Made by a program: the position numbers and the translations under genes. A stretch of 36,822 nt of DNA from the NCBI GenBank assembly GCA_018829945.1, contig JAHJTI010000015.1, forward strand, positions 1 through 36,822, in the 5' to 3' direction. The notes beneath the pieces were generated by a model. The model did not search any database and was not told where the DNA came from. It saw only the letters and a program-made list of their open reading frames with translations. Each line of letters begins with the position of its first letter. Position 1 is the first letter of the stretch. The DNA comes from Pseudomonadota bacterium. GTDB lineage: Bacteria; Desulfobacterota; Desulfobulbia; Desulfobulbales; Desulfurivibrionaceae. Positions 17,230 to 26,616 of the stretch are shown here, in pieces.

Positions 17230-19157
17230 AAAAACGAAATATCTTCGTCAAAAACCATCCCCTTGCCGAGGCCAAAGAACTCTGGCGCCAGGCCCTTGCA
17301 AACATCGGATTCGGCAGCAGCACGACAGTCATACAGTCCATCCCTGTTGACACAGCACTCGGCTATCGTCTCGCCGGGCCGGTCTTTGCCATCCATTCAT
17401 CGCCCTCATACAATGCCGCAGCCATGGATGGCATCGCCGTCCATTTTGCAGATCTGGCCCAGGCAAGCGAGGCATCGCCTGTCCATCTCGGCAAAGATAA
17501 ATTCATGCCGGTAAACACCGGCAATGCCTTGCCTGAGGGCTTTGACGCCGTGGTGATGATTGAAGATGTCCATTATGTCAGCGATGAGGAAGTGGAATTG
17601 GCCATACCGGCAACTCCCTGGCAGCATGTCCGGACCATCGGGGAAGACATCGTTGCAACCGAGCTTATCCTGCCGGAAGGACATACGGTCCGGCCCATTG
17701 ACCAGGGTGCCATGCTTGCAACAGGAGTGACAACAATCAAGGTGCGGCGTCCGCCCAGGGTGCAGGTTATCCCCACCGGCAGCGAACTTATCCAGCCTGG
17801 ACAGACGGCAAAGCCAGGGCAGATCATAGAATTCAACTCCAGAATACTGGCGGGATATCTCAACGAATGGGGGGCTGAAGCCAATGGTTCGGCACCGGTT
17901 ATTGACGACCCCGACCATCTGCGCAAAGCGATACAAAAAGCGGTGCAGGAGAACGACATTGTGGTGCTCAATGCCGGAGCATCTGCGGGCACCAGGGATT
18001 ACACCTCAAATGTGCTGGCGGAACTGGGTGAAGTTATTGTCCATGGAGTGGCGATAAAGCCCGGTAAGCCCGTTATTCTCGCCATTGTCAACAATACGCC
18101 CGTCATCGGCCTGCCCGGATATCCGGTCTCAGCCATTCTTACCATGCGTCTCTTTGTCCGCGACATGATCTATGCCTTCATGAACCTGGAAACCCCGAAA
18201 GCACAGATGATAGAAGCGGTGATGTCCCGCCCCCTGGCCTCATCCATGGGGGTTGATGAATACGTTCGGGTTACCCTGGGCCAGGTTGACAACACCTTTA
18301 TGGCTACCCCCTCAGGAAAAGGTGCAGGAGCGGTAATGTCTCTTGTCCGGGCCGACGGGTTGCTCACTCTTCCTGCCGGGAGTGAAGGCATCGGCGCCGG
18401 AGAAAAGGTGCAGATTGAGTTGCTGCGCCCCCTGCACGAGATAGAGTCAACCCTTGTCTTTATCGGCAGCCACGACAATATCCTTGATGTCATTGCCAAT
18501 CAACTCCACAAACAACGCCCTCCAGCCAGGATTTCCTCAGCCCATGTCGGCTCCATGGGCGGCATCATGGCAATACGCCGGGGCGAGGCCCATCTTGCCG
18601 GGACCCATCTGTTGGATGAAGAAACCGGGGAGTATAATGTTTCCTACATTAAGCGTTTTCTGGCCGATATCCCTCTCCAGCTCATCAATCTCTGCTACCG
18701 GGAACAAGGGCTGATCGTCCAGAAAGGCAACCCCCTGGGTATTAAGGGCTTTGCCGATATCGCCGAGCGCAACCTTACTTTTATTAACCGCCAAAACGGG
18801 GCCGGCACCCGTCTGCTCACAGATAAGATACTGCGTGACCAGAACATTGATCCTGGTTCCATTCAAGGATACAGCCATGAAGAATACACCCATATGAGTG
18901 TTGCTGCGGCCATTGCCAGCGGCAGCGTTGACACGGGAATGGGAATTCGTGCGGCAGCAGTAGCCCTTCATCTTGATTTCGTGCCGGTGACGGAAGAACG
19001 GTACGACCTCATCCTTCCCCTGAAATTCCTGAAAGACAGCAAGGTCGCTGTCATTCTCGATCTTCTGAAAAATGACCGGAGTTTCCACGAAAAAGTCCTT
19101 GGCCTCGGCGGCTATGATCTCCGCGATTGCGGGAAGATACTGTACGAACAGAAATAA
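17226..19157 (+). CDS. MoeA fused to a C-terminal periplasmic-binding-protein-like (PBP/LysR substrate-binding-like) domain
   Basis: MoeA motifs (YNAAAMDGIAV, VQVIPTGSELI, LNAGASAGTRD, GVAIKPGKPVILA, GLPGYPVSAI) followed by GSHDNILDVIANQL...INRQNGAGTRLLTDKIL...DTGMGIRAAA; starts within ATGA overlap. Confidence 0.93.
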   Translation: MKKRNIFVKNHPLAEAKELWRQALANIGFGSSTTVIQSIPVDTALGYRLAGPVFAIHSSPSYNAAAMDGIAVHFADLAQASEASPVHLGKDKFMPVNTGNALPEGFDAVVMIEDVHYVSDEEVELAIPATPWQHVRTIGEDIVATELILPEGHTVRPIDQGAMLATGVTTIKVRRPPRVQVIPTGSELIQPGQTAKPGQIIEFNSRILAGYLNEWGAEANGSAPVIDDPDHLRKAIQKAVQENDIVVLNAGASAGTRDYTSNVLAELGEVIVHGVAIKPGKPVILAIVNNTPVIGLPGYPVSAILTMRLFVRDMIYAFMNLETPKAQMIEAVMSRPLASSMGVDEYVRVTLGQVDNTFMATPSGKGAGAVMSLVRADGLLTLPAGSEGIGAGEKVQIELLRPLHEIESTLVFIGSHDNILDVIANQLHKQRPPARISSAHVGSMGGIMAIRRGEAHLAGTHLLDEETGEYNVSYIKRFLADIPLQLINLCYREQGLIVQKGNPLGIKGFADIAERNLTFINRQNGAGTRLLTDKILRDQNIDPGSIQGYSHEEYTHMSVAAAIASGSVDTGMGIRAAAVALHLDFVPVTEERYDLILPLKFLKDSKVAVILDLLKNDRSFHEKVLGLGGYDLRDCGKILYEQK

Positions 19158-19210
19158 CAGCAACACATTGTGAAGATTGTTATGGATCTATTTCTGCAGA
19201 AAAACAGGGA

Positions 19211-19441
19211 ATGCATATGCAGGTGACGGTCAAACTCTTTGCCTTCTTCCGCGAAGGGCGTTTCAAGGTAGAAGAAAGAGAATACCCCCAGGCGACGACA
19301 GTTTCCGATGTTGTTGAAGGCCTGGGCATTGATCTGGATAAGGTCGGCATAACCATGATAAATTCCAGGCATTGCAAGTTTGAAACCCTTTTACAAGAAG
19401 GGGATAACCTGGCTATTTTTCCAGTCATCGGCGGAGGCTGA
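19211..19441 (+). CDS. moaD: MoaD/ThiS-family sulfur carrier protein
   Basis: Beta-grasp pattern VTVKLFAFFREGR...LLQEGDNLAIFPVIGGG with C-terminal GG; start 19211 or 19217. Confidence 0.88.
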   Translation: MHMQVTVKLFAFFREGRFKVEEREYPQATTVSDVVEGLGIDLDKVGITMINSRHCKFETLLQEGDNLAIFPVIGGG

Positions 19442-19442
19442 G

Positions 19443-20255
19443 ATGTCACTTGCTGCCCGGTTGCGAGAAAAAAGCCAAGACAACATACTCCTGTTTGCCG
19501 ACGCCCTTATTCTGGCGGAACAATGCAACGTTGATCTGCTGAAATTAGAACAGACCGCACTTGAAAATAATATCTGGCCTGAACGCTACCAGCGCCACCG
19601 AGACATCTTTTCCCCGGCCCAGCAACACCAGCTGCTCGTCTCCATTGTGGCTATTGTCGGCTGCGGAGGATTAGGCGGCCAGGTCTTTGAAGAGTTTATT
19701 CGTCTTGGCGTGGGACGAATTATAGCGATTGATCCGGACTGTTTTGCCGCCCACAATCTTAACCGACAACTTCTCTGCACTGTCGAGGAGCTGGGCAGAT
19801 TCAAAGTGCAGGCGGCAGTCAGGCGAGCCCGTTCGGTAAACCCGGCTGTACAAGTAACTCCACTTGCCCAGTCTTTCTCCGTAGATATTCACAATGAAGT
19901 CCGCCAGGCACAGGTTGTGATAGATTGTCTCGACTCAGTTGCCGACCGGCACGAATTGGCGGAATTTTGCCGCTCATCGAGGATCCCTCTGGTGCACGGC
20001 GCAGTGGAAAAATGGTTCGGACAAATTGGCGTACAGAAAAAAAGCAACCTCATCAAAAACCTTTACCCCCAAATCCCCCCTCAGGATAAAATCACCATTC
20101 CCTCCGTACTTTCGTGTACCGTTGCTGCGGTGGCCTCCTTACAGGTCGCTGAAACCATAAAACTTCTTCTTCATCTGGATTCCCCGCTTCGCGATAACTG
20201 GAAAAGCGTTGATCTGTTGAACTGCGAAATTGAAGCGCTTGACGCGCAGCCATAG
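19443..20255 (+). CDS. ThiF/MoeB/HesA-family E1-like adenylyltransferase (lacks recognisable Zn CxxC pairs)
   Basis: VAIVGCGGLGGQVFEEFIRLGVGRIIAIDPD, NLNRQLL, CLDSVADRHELAEFC, PSVLSCTVAAVASLQVAETIKLLL; adjacent to moaD. Confidence 0.88.
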   Translation: MSLAARLREKSQDNILLFADALILAEQCNVDLLKLEQTALENNIWPERYQRHRDIFSPAQQHQLLVSIVAIVGCGGLGGQVFEEFIRLGVGRIIAIDPDCFAAHNLNRQLLCTVEELGRFKVQAAVRRARSVNPAVQVTPLAQSFSVDIHNEVRQAQVVIDCLDSVADRHELAEFCRSSRIPLVHGAVEKWFGQIGVQKKSNLIKNLYPQIPPQDKITIPSVLSCTVAAVASLQVAETIKLLLHLDSPLRDNWKSVDLLNCEIEALDAQP

Positions 20256-20276
20256 CCTGCATTTTTCTCCTCTGCT

Positions 20277-22421
20277 TTAAAAAGCCGTGCCGATACTGAA
20301 ATGGATAACGTACTCCTCCTCGCCCCTTTCCTTGTCCTGATCCGGATTCCAGGCAAAATCTAGCCGGGCCGGACCGATGGGCAGCAAATAGAGCAGGCCG
20401 CAGCCGAGGCCGGGCCGGAGTCCTTTGAAATAATCGGCAAAGGTTGCGTCGATGATCTCGGAGCGATCGGTGAAGGGCGGTTCGCCATTCTCTTCGCGGG
20501 TGCGGTTCGGAGAGACGTTGCCATAGTCGAAAAAGAGTGAAGCGGCCAGCCGGTCCGTCAGCCTGTGGCGCAGCTCAATGGCAAAAACATTGAAGGCATC
20601 GCCGCCCAGCGGTTCGCCCTGCACATCCTTGGGCCCCAACTGCGACTCCTTGAAGCTGCGCACCGTATTCTCGCCGCCGTTAAAGAACCGCTCCCCGATG
20701 GGAATGGTGAGCTGATCCCGGCCGGGCAGGATAACCCCGGTGTCAAAGCGCAGCCCCAGGGTGTTTTTTTCGCTGAGCGGCAAAAATTTCCGCATGCCCA
20801 GATTGAACCGATAAAAGGAGATGCCGCTGCCCAGGGAGGGATCGGCAATTTCCACGGCCCCAAACGCCTTGTGCCCGCTGGTGGGAAAAAAGATATCGTT
20901 GCGGCTGTCCGTGGTGGCCTGAAGCTTGGCGCTGGCCGTGGTGTAGCTGCTCTCCGACGCCTCGGTGAGAGAGGTGGAGGCGAGCTCGACGATGTTGCTC
21001 TCCCGGTACAGATAGCCCAGGGTCACGCCTACCCCCCCGAAAAAGTTTCGGGAAAAAAGGAGGGAACCACCCACTTCCTCCCTGGTGAAGGACGGCTCTT
21101 CCCGCCTGCGGAAATATACGGGCAGAGCGGCGGTGATATCGCTGCCCAGAAGCCATGGGTCGGTGAGGTTGGCCTGCACATTGACGCTTTTCAGCGACCC
21201 GCCCGCTTCAAGGCCGAAAACCCGGCCGGTGCCGAAGATATTATTGTGTCGATACCCGGTGCTGGCCCGGAGCAGTTCGTACGAACCCCATCCTCCCTGA
21301 ACGAAAACCTCCCGGGCCATGGATTCCTGCACCGTGACTTCAAGAACCCGCTCCCCAGGGCTGAGGCCGTCCACCAGCTCGATAGCTACCCTGGAAAAAA
21401 GGCCGGTCTGGTAAAGCGCTCTGAAACTGGCCTGCTTTCCATCACCGCTATATATATCCCCGACCTGCAGGGCAAGGCGGCTGCGGATAAAGGCATCCGT
21501 AGTGCGCTCGTTTCCGTGGATGGCTATGGCGGCGATTTTCACTTTCGAACCGCTGGCAATGGTGACATCAAGATGTACCTGGGAGAAATTGACCCCTGTT
21601 GTATCCGAAACCGTAACCTCGGCTGCGGGAAATCCCAGATTGCCGTAGATCTCCTGCACCCGGCTTTTCAGCACCAGCTTACGCCGCGGCACATAGGCTT
21701 TACCGATCAGCTCTTCGGGGAGATCAGCCAGGAGCCCCATTGCCTCGGGATCGGTATCGCCATGAAACTCCACCGCGGCGATTATACGACGGGTCCCCTC
21801 CTGGACAGCGCAATGCACCGTAACCTTGCCGCGATCCGTGGAATAGCTGAAAACCGGGTCGCCGACCAGGGCTTGGGAATAACCCTCGCTCAGGTAAAGA
21901 TCCCGAATCGCACTCAGGGCGGCGCTGATATCCTTCTCCACAAACAGCAACTTGTTCAGGCCGAGAAAGCCGGTCGTTTCCCCCTCAAAAAAAGCAAGCA
22001 ATGTTTCCCGATCAAAGGCGGTGTTGCCTGAAAACTCGATGCTCTCGACAATCACCTGCACCCCCTCGCTCACGGTGAATTCAAGGGTTGCAGCCTCCGG
22101 CGCACCAGAGAGTCGATAGGAAACAACGGCAAAGGCATAGCCTTCCCTTTTATAGGCCTGCTCCATCTGAAAGGCGGCATCGTCCGCCGTGGCCGCCGGG
22201 AAATCGGTGTGGGCCAGCAAAGCAAGCTCTTCGGCCGCAGCCTGGCGCAGCCGCCCTTCCGAGAATGCCTGATTACCTGTGAAAACGAGCATATACTCCT
22301 TTGCGACCCGGCCCTCTGCCGGTTGGGCCAACACCGTGCCAACCCCTGCCGCAAGCTCCGTCAGCAGCAGAAGCGCGCAGCACAGGGAAACAGCCAGCCT
22401 TCTACTTGAAGCGGAAAACAA
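20277..22421 (-). CDS. tamA: TamA/BamA-family outer-membrane protein (POTRA + Omp85 barrel)
   Basis: N-terminal signal; POTRA-like repeats (EFSGNTAFDRETLLAFFEG, IHGNERTTDAFIRSRL); C-terminal barrel GERFFNGGENTVRSFKESQLGP, GLRPGLGCGLLYLLPIGPARLDFAWN. Confidence 0.88.
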   Translation of the reverse strand: MFSASSRRLAVSLCCALLLLTELAAGVGTVLAQPAEGRVAKEYMLVFTGNQAFSEGRLRQAAAEELALLAHTDFPAATADDAAFQMEQAYKREGYAFAVVSYRLSGAPEAATLEFTVSEGVQVIVESIEFSGNTAFDRETLLAFFEGETTGFLGLNKLLFVEKDISAALSAIRDLYLSEGYSQALVGDPVFSYSTDRGKVTVHCAVQEGTRRIIAAVEFHGDTDPEAMGLLADLPEELIGKAYVPRRKLVLKSRVQEIYGNLGFPAAEVTVSDTTGVNFSQVHLDVTIASGSKVKIAAIAIHGNERTTDAFIRSRLALQVGDIYSGDGKQASFRALYQTGLFSRVAIELVDGLSPGERVLEVTVQESMAREVFVQGGWGSYELLRASTGYRHNNIFGTGRVFGLEAGGSLKSVNVQANLTDPWLLGSDITAALPVYFRRREEPSFTREEVGGSLLFSRNFFGGVGVTLGYLYRESNIVELASTSLTEASESSYTTASAKLQATTDSRNDIFFPTSGHKAFGAVEIADPSLGSGISFYRFNLGMRKFLPLSEKNTLGLRFDTGVILPGRDQLTIPIGERFFNGGENTVRSFKESQLGPKDVQGEPLGGDAFNVFAIELRHRLTDRLAASLFFDYGNVSPNRTREENGEPPFTDRSEIIDATFADYFKGLRPGLGCGLLYLLPIGPARLDFAWNPDQDKERGEEEYVIHFSIGTAF

Positions 22422-25400
22422 TTTTCACCCCCACATTGTAATTGTCGTACACATCCCGCTCGCTGGTGATAAAGAGCCGGTCTCCGGGGAGAAGCAGCCC
22501 CTCCACCAGGCGAAACCGCGCTTCCACCGTGTCTTCGCCGCTGCTGGTGATCTCGCGGCCTATATCCAGGTCGAAACGCTCGAGCACCGACTCGTCGGTT
22601 TCCGCCCCCCCGTTGCCGAACCAGTTGGCCAAAAGCCCCTTGCCCAGATAAACGGCCATGTTCATCCCGGCCACCTGCCGCCTTCCAGAGCCTGCGGTGT
22701 TAAGCGGCGGCCGACCGGTAAGCACCAGAAGCAGCAGGTCACTGTCGGGGAGGGCGGGCTGGGAAGAAAGGGTTATCACCGGCTCATCGGCCGTTCCCTG
22801 AAGGTGCATGTCGATATCATATCCCGCCAGCTTCGATTTGGCAGTCACATCAAAGGTGGGCCGATCAGGATCGTTTTTCGGGAAGGTAATCACCCCTGAT
22901 TCTATGACAAGGCGTCCCGCAGGCAGGGAAATGGAGACAGGATCGACAAAAATCCTCCCGACCAGCACTGGAACCTCCCCGGTGCCTCCAAGGCTGAACT
23001 CCGGGCGAACAGCGCCTTTGGCGAGATTGTTCCGGATGAGAAAAGGCTGCGTGGCGCTGACCTCGATACCAAATTCCATATCCCGAAAAGGCGGGTCGGG
23101 CAGGGAAAACGCCTGCAGCCCGATATCACTGCGCGGCCGGGAGGCGCCCTTAAAAAGCCGGAGAAAATCAATATTCTTGGTATAGCGGCCATCGGTGACA
23201 ATCAGTTTGCCGGAAAGAACCAGCTTGCGCACAGGCCCGCTGAGGCGCAGGTCGGCGTCACCGCGGATCTTCAGGTCGGCGTCACGGAAAAAGAGCAGAT
23301 TCTTGCCCTTGGCGGTAAAATCAAAGCTGCTTTCATCCCCGGCCATGATAATGGTTCCGCTCGCGTTAAAAGGCGCTCCGCCGAGCAGCCCCTCCATGCT
23401 CCGCACCTGAATGGTATCACCGGCGAACTCTGCCCGGACTGCTACGCCATCCATGGTTGGCAGGGTTGCCTTTGCAAAACGCAGGGTGGCATCGGTGAGG
23501 GTGAGCCCTCCGGACAGTTTAGGTGCAGCCGCATGGCCGCTTACGGAAAAAGTGGTGGCAAGCCTGCCGCTCAAACGACGCACCGCCTTGCTCTCCTGAA
23601 CAAGCCAGCCGATGTCCGCCATTTTCAGATTACCCTGAACGGCAAGAGTACCGGGAAGCTCCGCAGGCGGCTGACTTACAAGGCTCGCCAATGAAGGCAG
23701 TTGACGCCACTCACCGGAAAGCGTCCCGCTGCTGGAGGCGGACTCAAACTTACAACGCGTAAGCTGCAGCCGCGTTCCCGCCAGAGCCAGCGCGCAATCA
23801 AGATTGAGCGGTTCCGGGGGAAGTACGCCCTTAAGTTGCGGCACCGTCAGATTCCTGGCACGCAGGTTCGCCCTGCCCACGGGCTGCTGCCAGGATCCGG
23901 AAATATTCAGCTCCCCGATAAGTTCGCCCGACACGGTTCCCTGCCGGGGCACCTCCGCCGCCATTCCCGACAAGTCCGGAAGCTTGATCTGGCCATTCAG
24001 GGAAAACGGACCAGACAGAATGCTTTTCTCGGCAAAAGGATCATAAGGGATAAGGCCGGACAGGGAAACCTGCTGGCCAACCGCATTGTTGAAGGCAAAT
24101 TTTCTCAACCGCACCCCTTCGGACGAATATGCCAGGTCAATGCTCCCAACAAATGGTTCAACAAAATGGGAGCTGCCAAGGGCTGCCACAGAGCCGACCA
24201 GTGCCCCCCTGGCCCGGTTCAAGGGGCCTTGAATCGCCAGATTAAACTCCAGCCCTTTAAAATCATACCCCGGCACCAAGAGTCCCTTCAGCCATTCGCC
24301 GCTTTTAAAACCGCTGGCCCTGAGCTGAAAACTCCCCTCTTCCTGCCGGGAAAGTTTCCCTCCGGCAGATACAGATCCGACCGGACTGCGCAGCACCATA
24401 TTATCAATGACCAGACTTGTATTTCCGCCATAAACCGCAATCACGGCAAACGGTTTTTCCGCAACAAACCTGGCCCCGCCCCGGGACAGGATAAACTGCT
24501 GCAGTCTGGCGGATATCCTTTGCCTGGAAATATCGGCAGCAACATGGCCGGACAGGGAAAGGCTGCCCTGAGAAGTTTCAAGCCCTGCCTCTTTGCAGGC
24601 AAAATTCCGCCAATCTTCGGTATCAAGGGCCAGATCGCCCCGGGCTATGTCCAGGGTACCGAAACGCCCATTGCGCAGGGCAAGGGAAATATGCTGTCTG
24701 TTGCCAGGACTCTGGGTTACCGAACCGTGCAGGCTCCCGGAAAGATCGCCGACAATATCCTTGCAGGCAGAACCATACCGACCAAGTTCGCTGATCGCCA
24801 CCTCTCCCTCAAGGGACTCGATCGCCTTGCGGGACAGCGAATACTTTCCTGAAAAGCGCACTCTGTCGTTCCCCTGCCGTATTTGCGCGGAAACAACCTG
24901 CACCTGCTTGCCGTCCGCTTTGGCCTCGAGCCGGAGATCGCCCAACAGGCACCCCTGATAGCGCAGCTTTTCTCCCTGAAGCTTGATGTGACCTTCCACC
25001 GCCTGCAAGGTGCCGCTGAAGCCCATTGTTCCATGCAGACTTCCGCCCATCTCCGGCAGATCTGACAGCGAAGCGAACTCCCGAAGATCCGTAAGGGCAA
25101 TTTGAAACGTCCCGGTAAGCTGTTGCGTTGCAAATGACTGGTCGGCGGCGGGCAGCTCCATTGACCCATGACTGAGGATGAGCGAATTTCTGCTGCTCTG
25201 GAATCGCCCCTGGGTCAGAACAAGACGCTTCTCCTTGATCGTGCCTTCAAGTTCAAGAAAATGATTGGCTGGCAACAGAACAGCATCCGGACCTTTCCCG
25301 GCAATTTTCCAGAGGGCCGGAATATTTTTCAGCCGGGCAGCAAAATGCTCGACAGAAGCAGCTCCGGAAAGCCGCTTTTCTTTGAGGTCTGCGAGCGGCA

Positions 25401-26463
25401 GCACTCCATTGGTGATCGTCAGCCGGTTTCCGGCAAGGCCAACATCAAAACGATTCAAGACAAGAGCATCATCCTTGAGAAGCGTCGCACAGGAAAGATC
25501 AATGTCCTCACCGTTTACAGTGCCCTGCCAAGCACCATCCAGTGTTCCGGAAACCCCTTGGTTGTTGATCCTTGCCGCAGCTTTGCCGGAAATCGTGCCA
25601 CCCAGCATGTAGCCGGAAGAAGGCAGAAGCGGAGTGAGCTGTGCAAGATCAAGCGCTGCAAGGTTGAGGGAAAGATCGCTTACCTGGGCACCAAGAATGC
25701 CTGAGGCGGCCAACTCACCGCCGAAAACCTGCAAGCCAAGGGAAAAGGAATCCGGGGTTCCATTCTGCGCAAACAAAAATTGCCCTGTGCCGGAAATCTC
25801 TTTTCCGTCGAGAACAATACGTTTCAGAACCAGTGACTCCGGTCGATACCAGCAAGAGAGCGAGCCCGAAGCCTGCACCCCTTTTCCGCCGGCAGGAACC
25901 AGGGAAACGGACTTGCTCACCAGCTGCAGAAGCTGGCCCTGCCCCGGCACCGCCGCATCCACGGAAAAATCGAAACCAGTAAAAAAAAGCGCGTTGTCGC
26001 CATGCTGCAGCTTCAGGGAAAGATCTTGCCCGACAATCCTGGGCAGGTGCTGAGGCATGACGGTCACAGGAGCGTTCTCCTCTCCTGGCGCTGCAAGATC
26101 AAGGACAAGGTCGCCCCTGTCGATGGTAATCCGGGTGTTGGCCAGAAAAGCGTCCATGCCTTGAAAGAGATCAAGAAGCGAATAGTCCGCGTGCAGCGAC
26201 TCGATGGAAAGCTCCGCCACTGCTGACGACTCGTCGGTACGCGTGGCCCTGATCTTTGCCATACGCAGGTCGCTGACCAGACTGCCCCCAAGCTCGATTT
26301 TACTGAGGGCAAGGTGATGTTCTGCTTCCAGATAATTGGTCAGGTTTTTTTCAATAACGAAAAAAAGGATCGGGCGGCCGAAAAAAAGCACAACAAGGCA
26401 CACCGCTACCAAAACAAGCAGGAAAAACCGAAACCGGGAATATGTTTGTTGCCAAAATGCCAT
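22402..26463 (-). CDS. tamB: TamB/DUF490-family translocation and assembly module protein
   Basis: 1353 aa, N-terminal TM, repetitive beta-rich AsmA-like segments, C-terminal LPDSDLLLLVLTGRPP...VYDNYNVGVKIVFRFK; overlaps tamA start. Confidence 0.88.
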   Translation of the reverse strand: MAFWQQTYSRFRFFLLVLVAVCLVVLFFGRPILFFVIEKNLTNYLEAEHHLALSKIELGGSLVSDLRMAKIRATRTDESSAVAELSIESLHADYSLLDLFQGMDAFLANTRITIDRGDLVLDLAAPGEENAPVTVMPQHLPRIVGQDLSLKLQHGDNALFFTGFDFSVDAAVPGQGQLLQLVSKSVSLVPAGGKGVQASGSLSCWYRPESLVLKRIVLDGKEISGTGQFLFAQNGTPDSFSLGLQVFGGELAASGILGAQVSDLSLNLAALDLAQLTPLLPSSGYMLGGTISGKAAARINNQGVSGTLDGAWQGTVNGEDIDLSCATLLKDDALVLNRFDVGLAGNRLTITNGVLPLADLKEKRLSGAASVEHFAARLKNIPALWKIAGKGPDAVLLPANHFLELEGTIKEKRLVLTQGRFQSSRNSLILSHGSMELPAADQSFATQQLTGTFQIALTDLREFASLSDLPEMGGSLHGTMGFSGTLQAVEGHIKLQGEKLRYQGCLLGDLRLEAKADGKQVQVVSAQIRQGNDRVRFSGKYSLSRKAIESLEGEVAISELGRYGSACKDIVGDLSGSLHGSVTQSPGNRQHISLALRNGRFGTLDIARGDLALDTEDWRNFACKEAGLETSQGSLSLSGHVAADISRQRISARLQQFILSRGGARFVAEKPFAVIAVYGGNTSLVIDNMVLRSPVGSVSAGGKLSRQEEGSFQLRASGFKSGEWLKGLLVPGYDFKGLEFNLAIQGPLNRARGALVGSVAALGSSHFVEPFVGSIDLAYSSEGVRLRKFAFNNAVGQQVSLSGLIPYDPFAEKSILSGPFSLNGQIKLPDLSGMAAEVPRQGTVSGELIGELNISGSWQQPVGRANLRARNLTVPQLKGVLPPEPLNLDCALALAGTRLQLTRCKFESASSSGTLSGEWRQLPSLASLVSQPPAELPGTLAVQGNLKMADIGWLVQESKAVRRLSGRLATTFSVSGHAAAPKLSGGLTLTDATLRFAKATLPTMDGVAVRAEFAGDTIQVRSMEGLLGGAPFNASGTIIMAGDESSFDFTAKGKNLLFFRDADLKIRGDADLRLSGPVRKLVLSGKLIVTDGRYTKNIDFLRLFKGASRPRSDIGLQAFSLPDPPFRDMEFGIEVSATQPFLIRNNLAKGAVRPEFSLGGTGEVPVLVGRIFVDPVSISLPAGRLVIESGVITFPKNDPDRPTFDVTAKSKLAGYDIDMHLQGTADEPVITLSSQPALPDSDLLLLVLTGRPPLNTAGSGRRQVAGMNMAVYLGKGLLANWFGNGGAETDESVLERFDLDIGREITSSGEDTVEARFRLVEGLLLPGDRLFITSERDVYDNYNVGVKIVFRFK

Positions 26464-26616
26464 AAGGAGTTGCCGTGAGCAGAGATTTCTTCCTTTTCAG
26501 ACCGCATACTGCCGCAAAAAGTTCCCGAAAGGAAGAACTATATACCGTATGCGAGAGGGGAAAAACCACCGCTATTTTATTACCCCTGAGCAGAAAGACC
26601 TACAACGAAGAATCCC

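Noticed and set aside
20565-22031. 488-aa + strand ORF antisense to tamA
   Set aside because: Sequence lacks recognisable family motifs and is mirror-frame to a well-supported Omp85/TamA gene; typical long antisense ORF in a GC-rich gene.
23701-24852. 383-aa + strand ORF antisense to tamB
   Set aside because: Basic, Pro/Gly/Arg-rich translation without motifs; antisense artefact of tamB codon usage.
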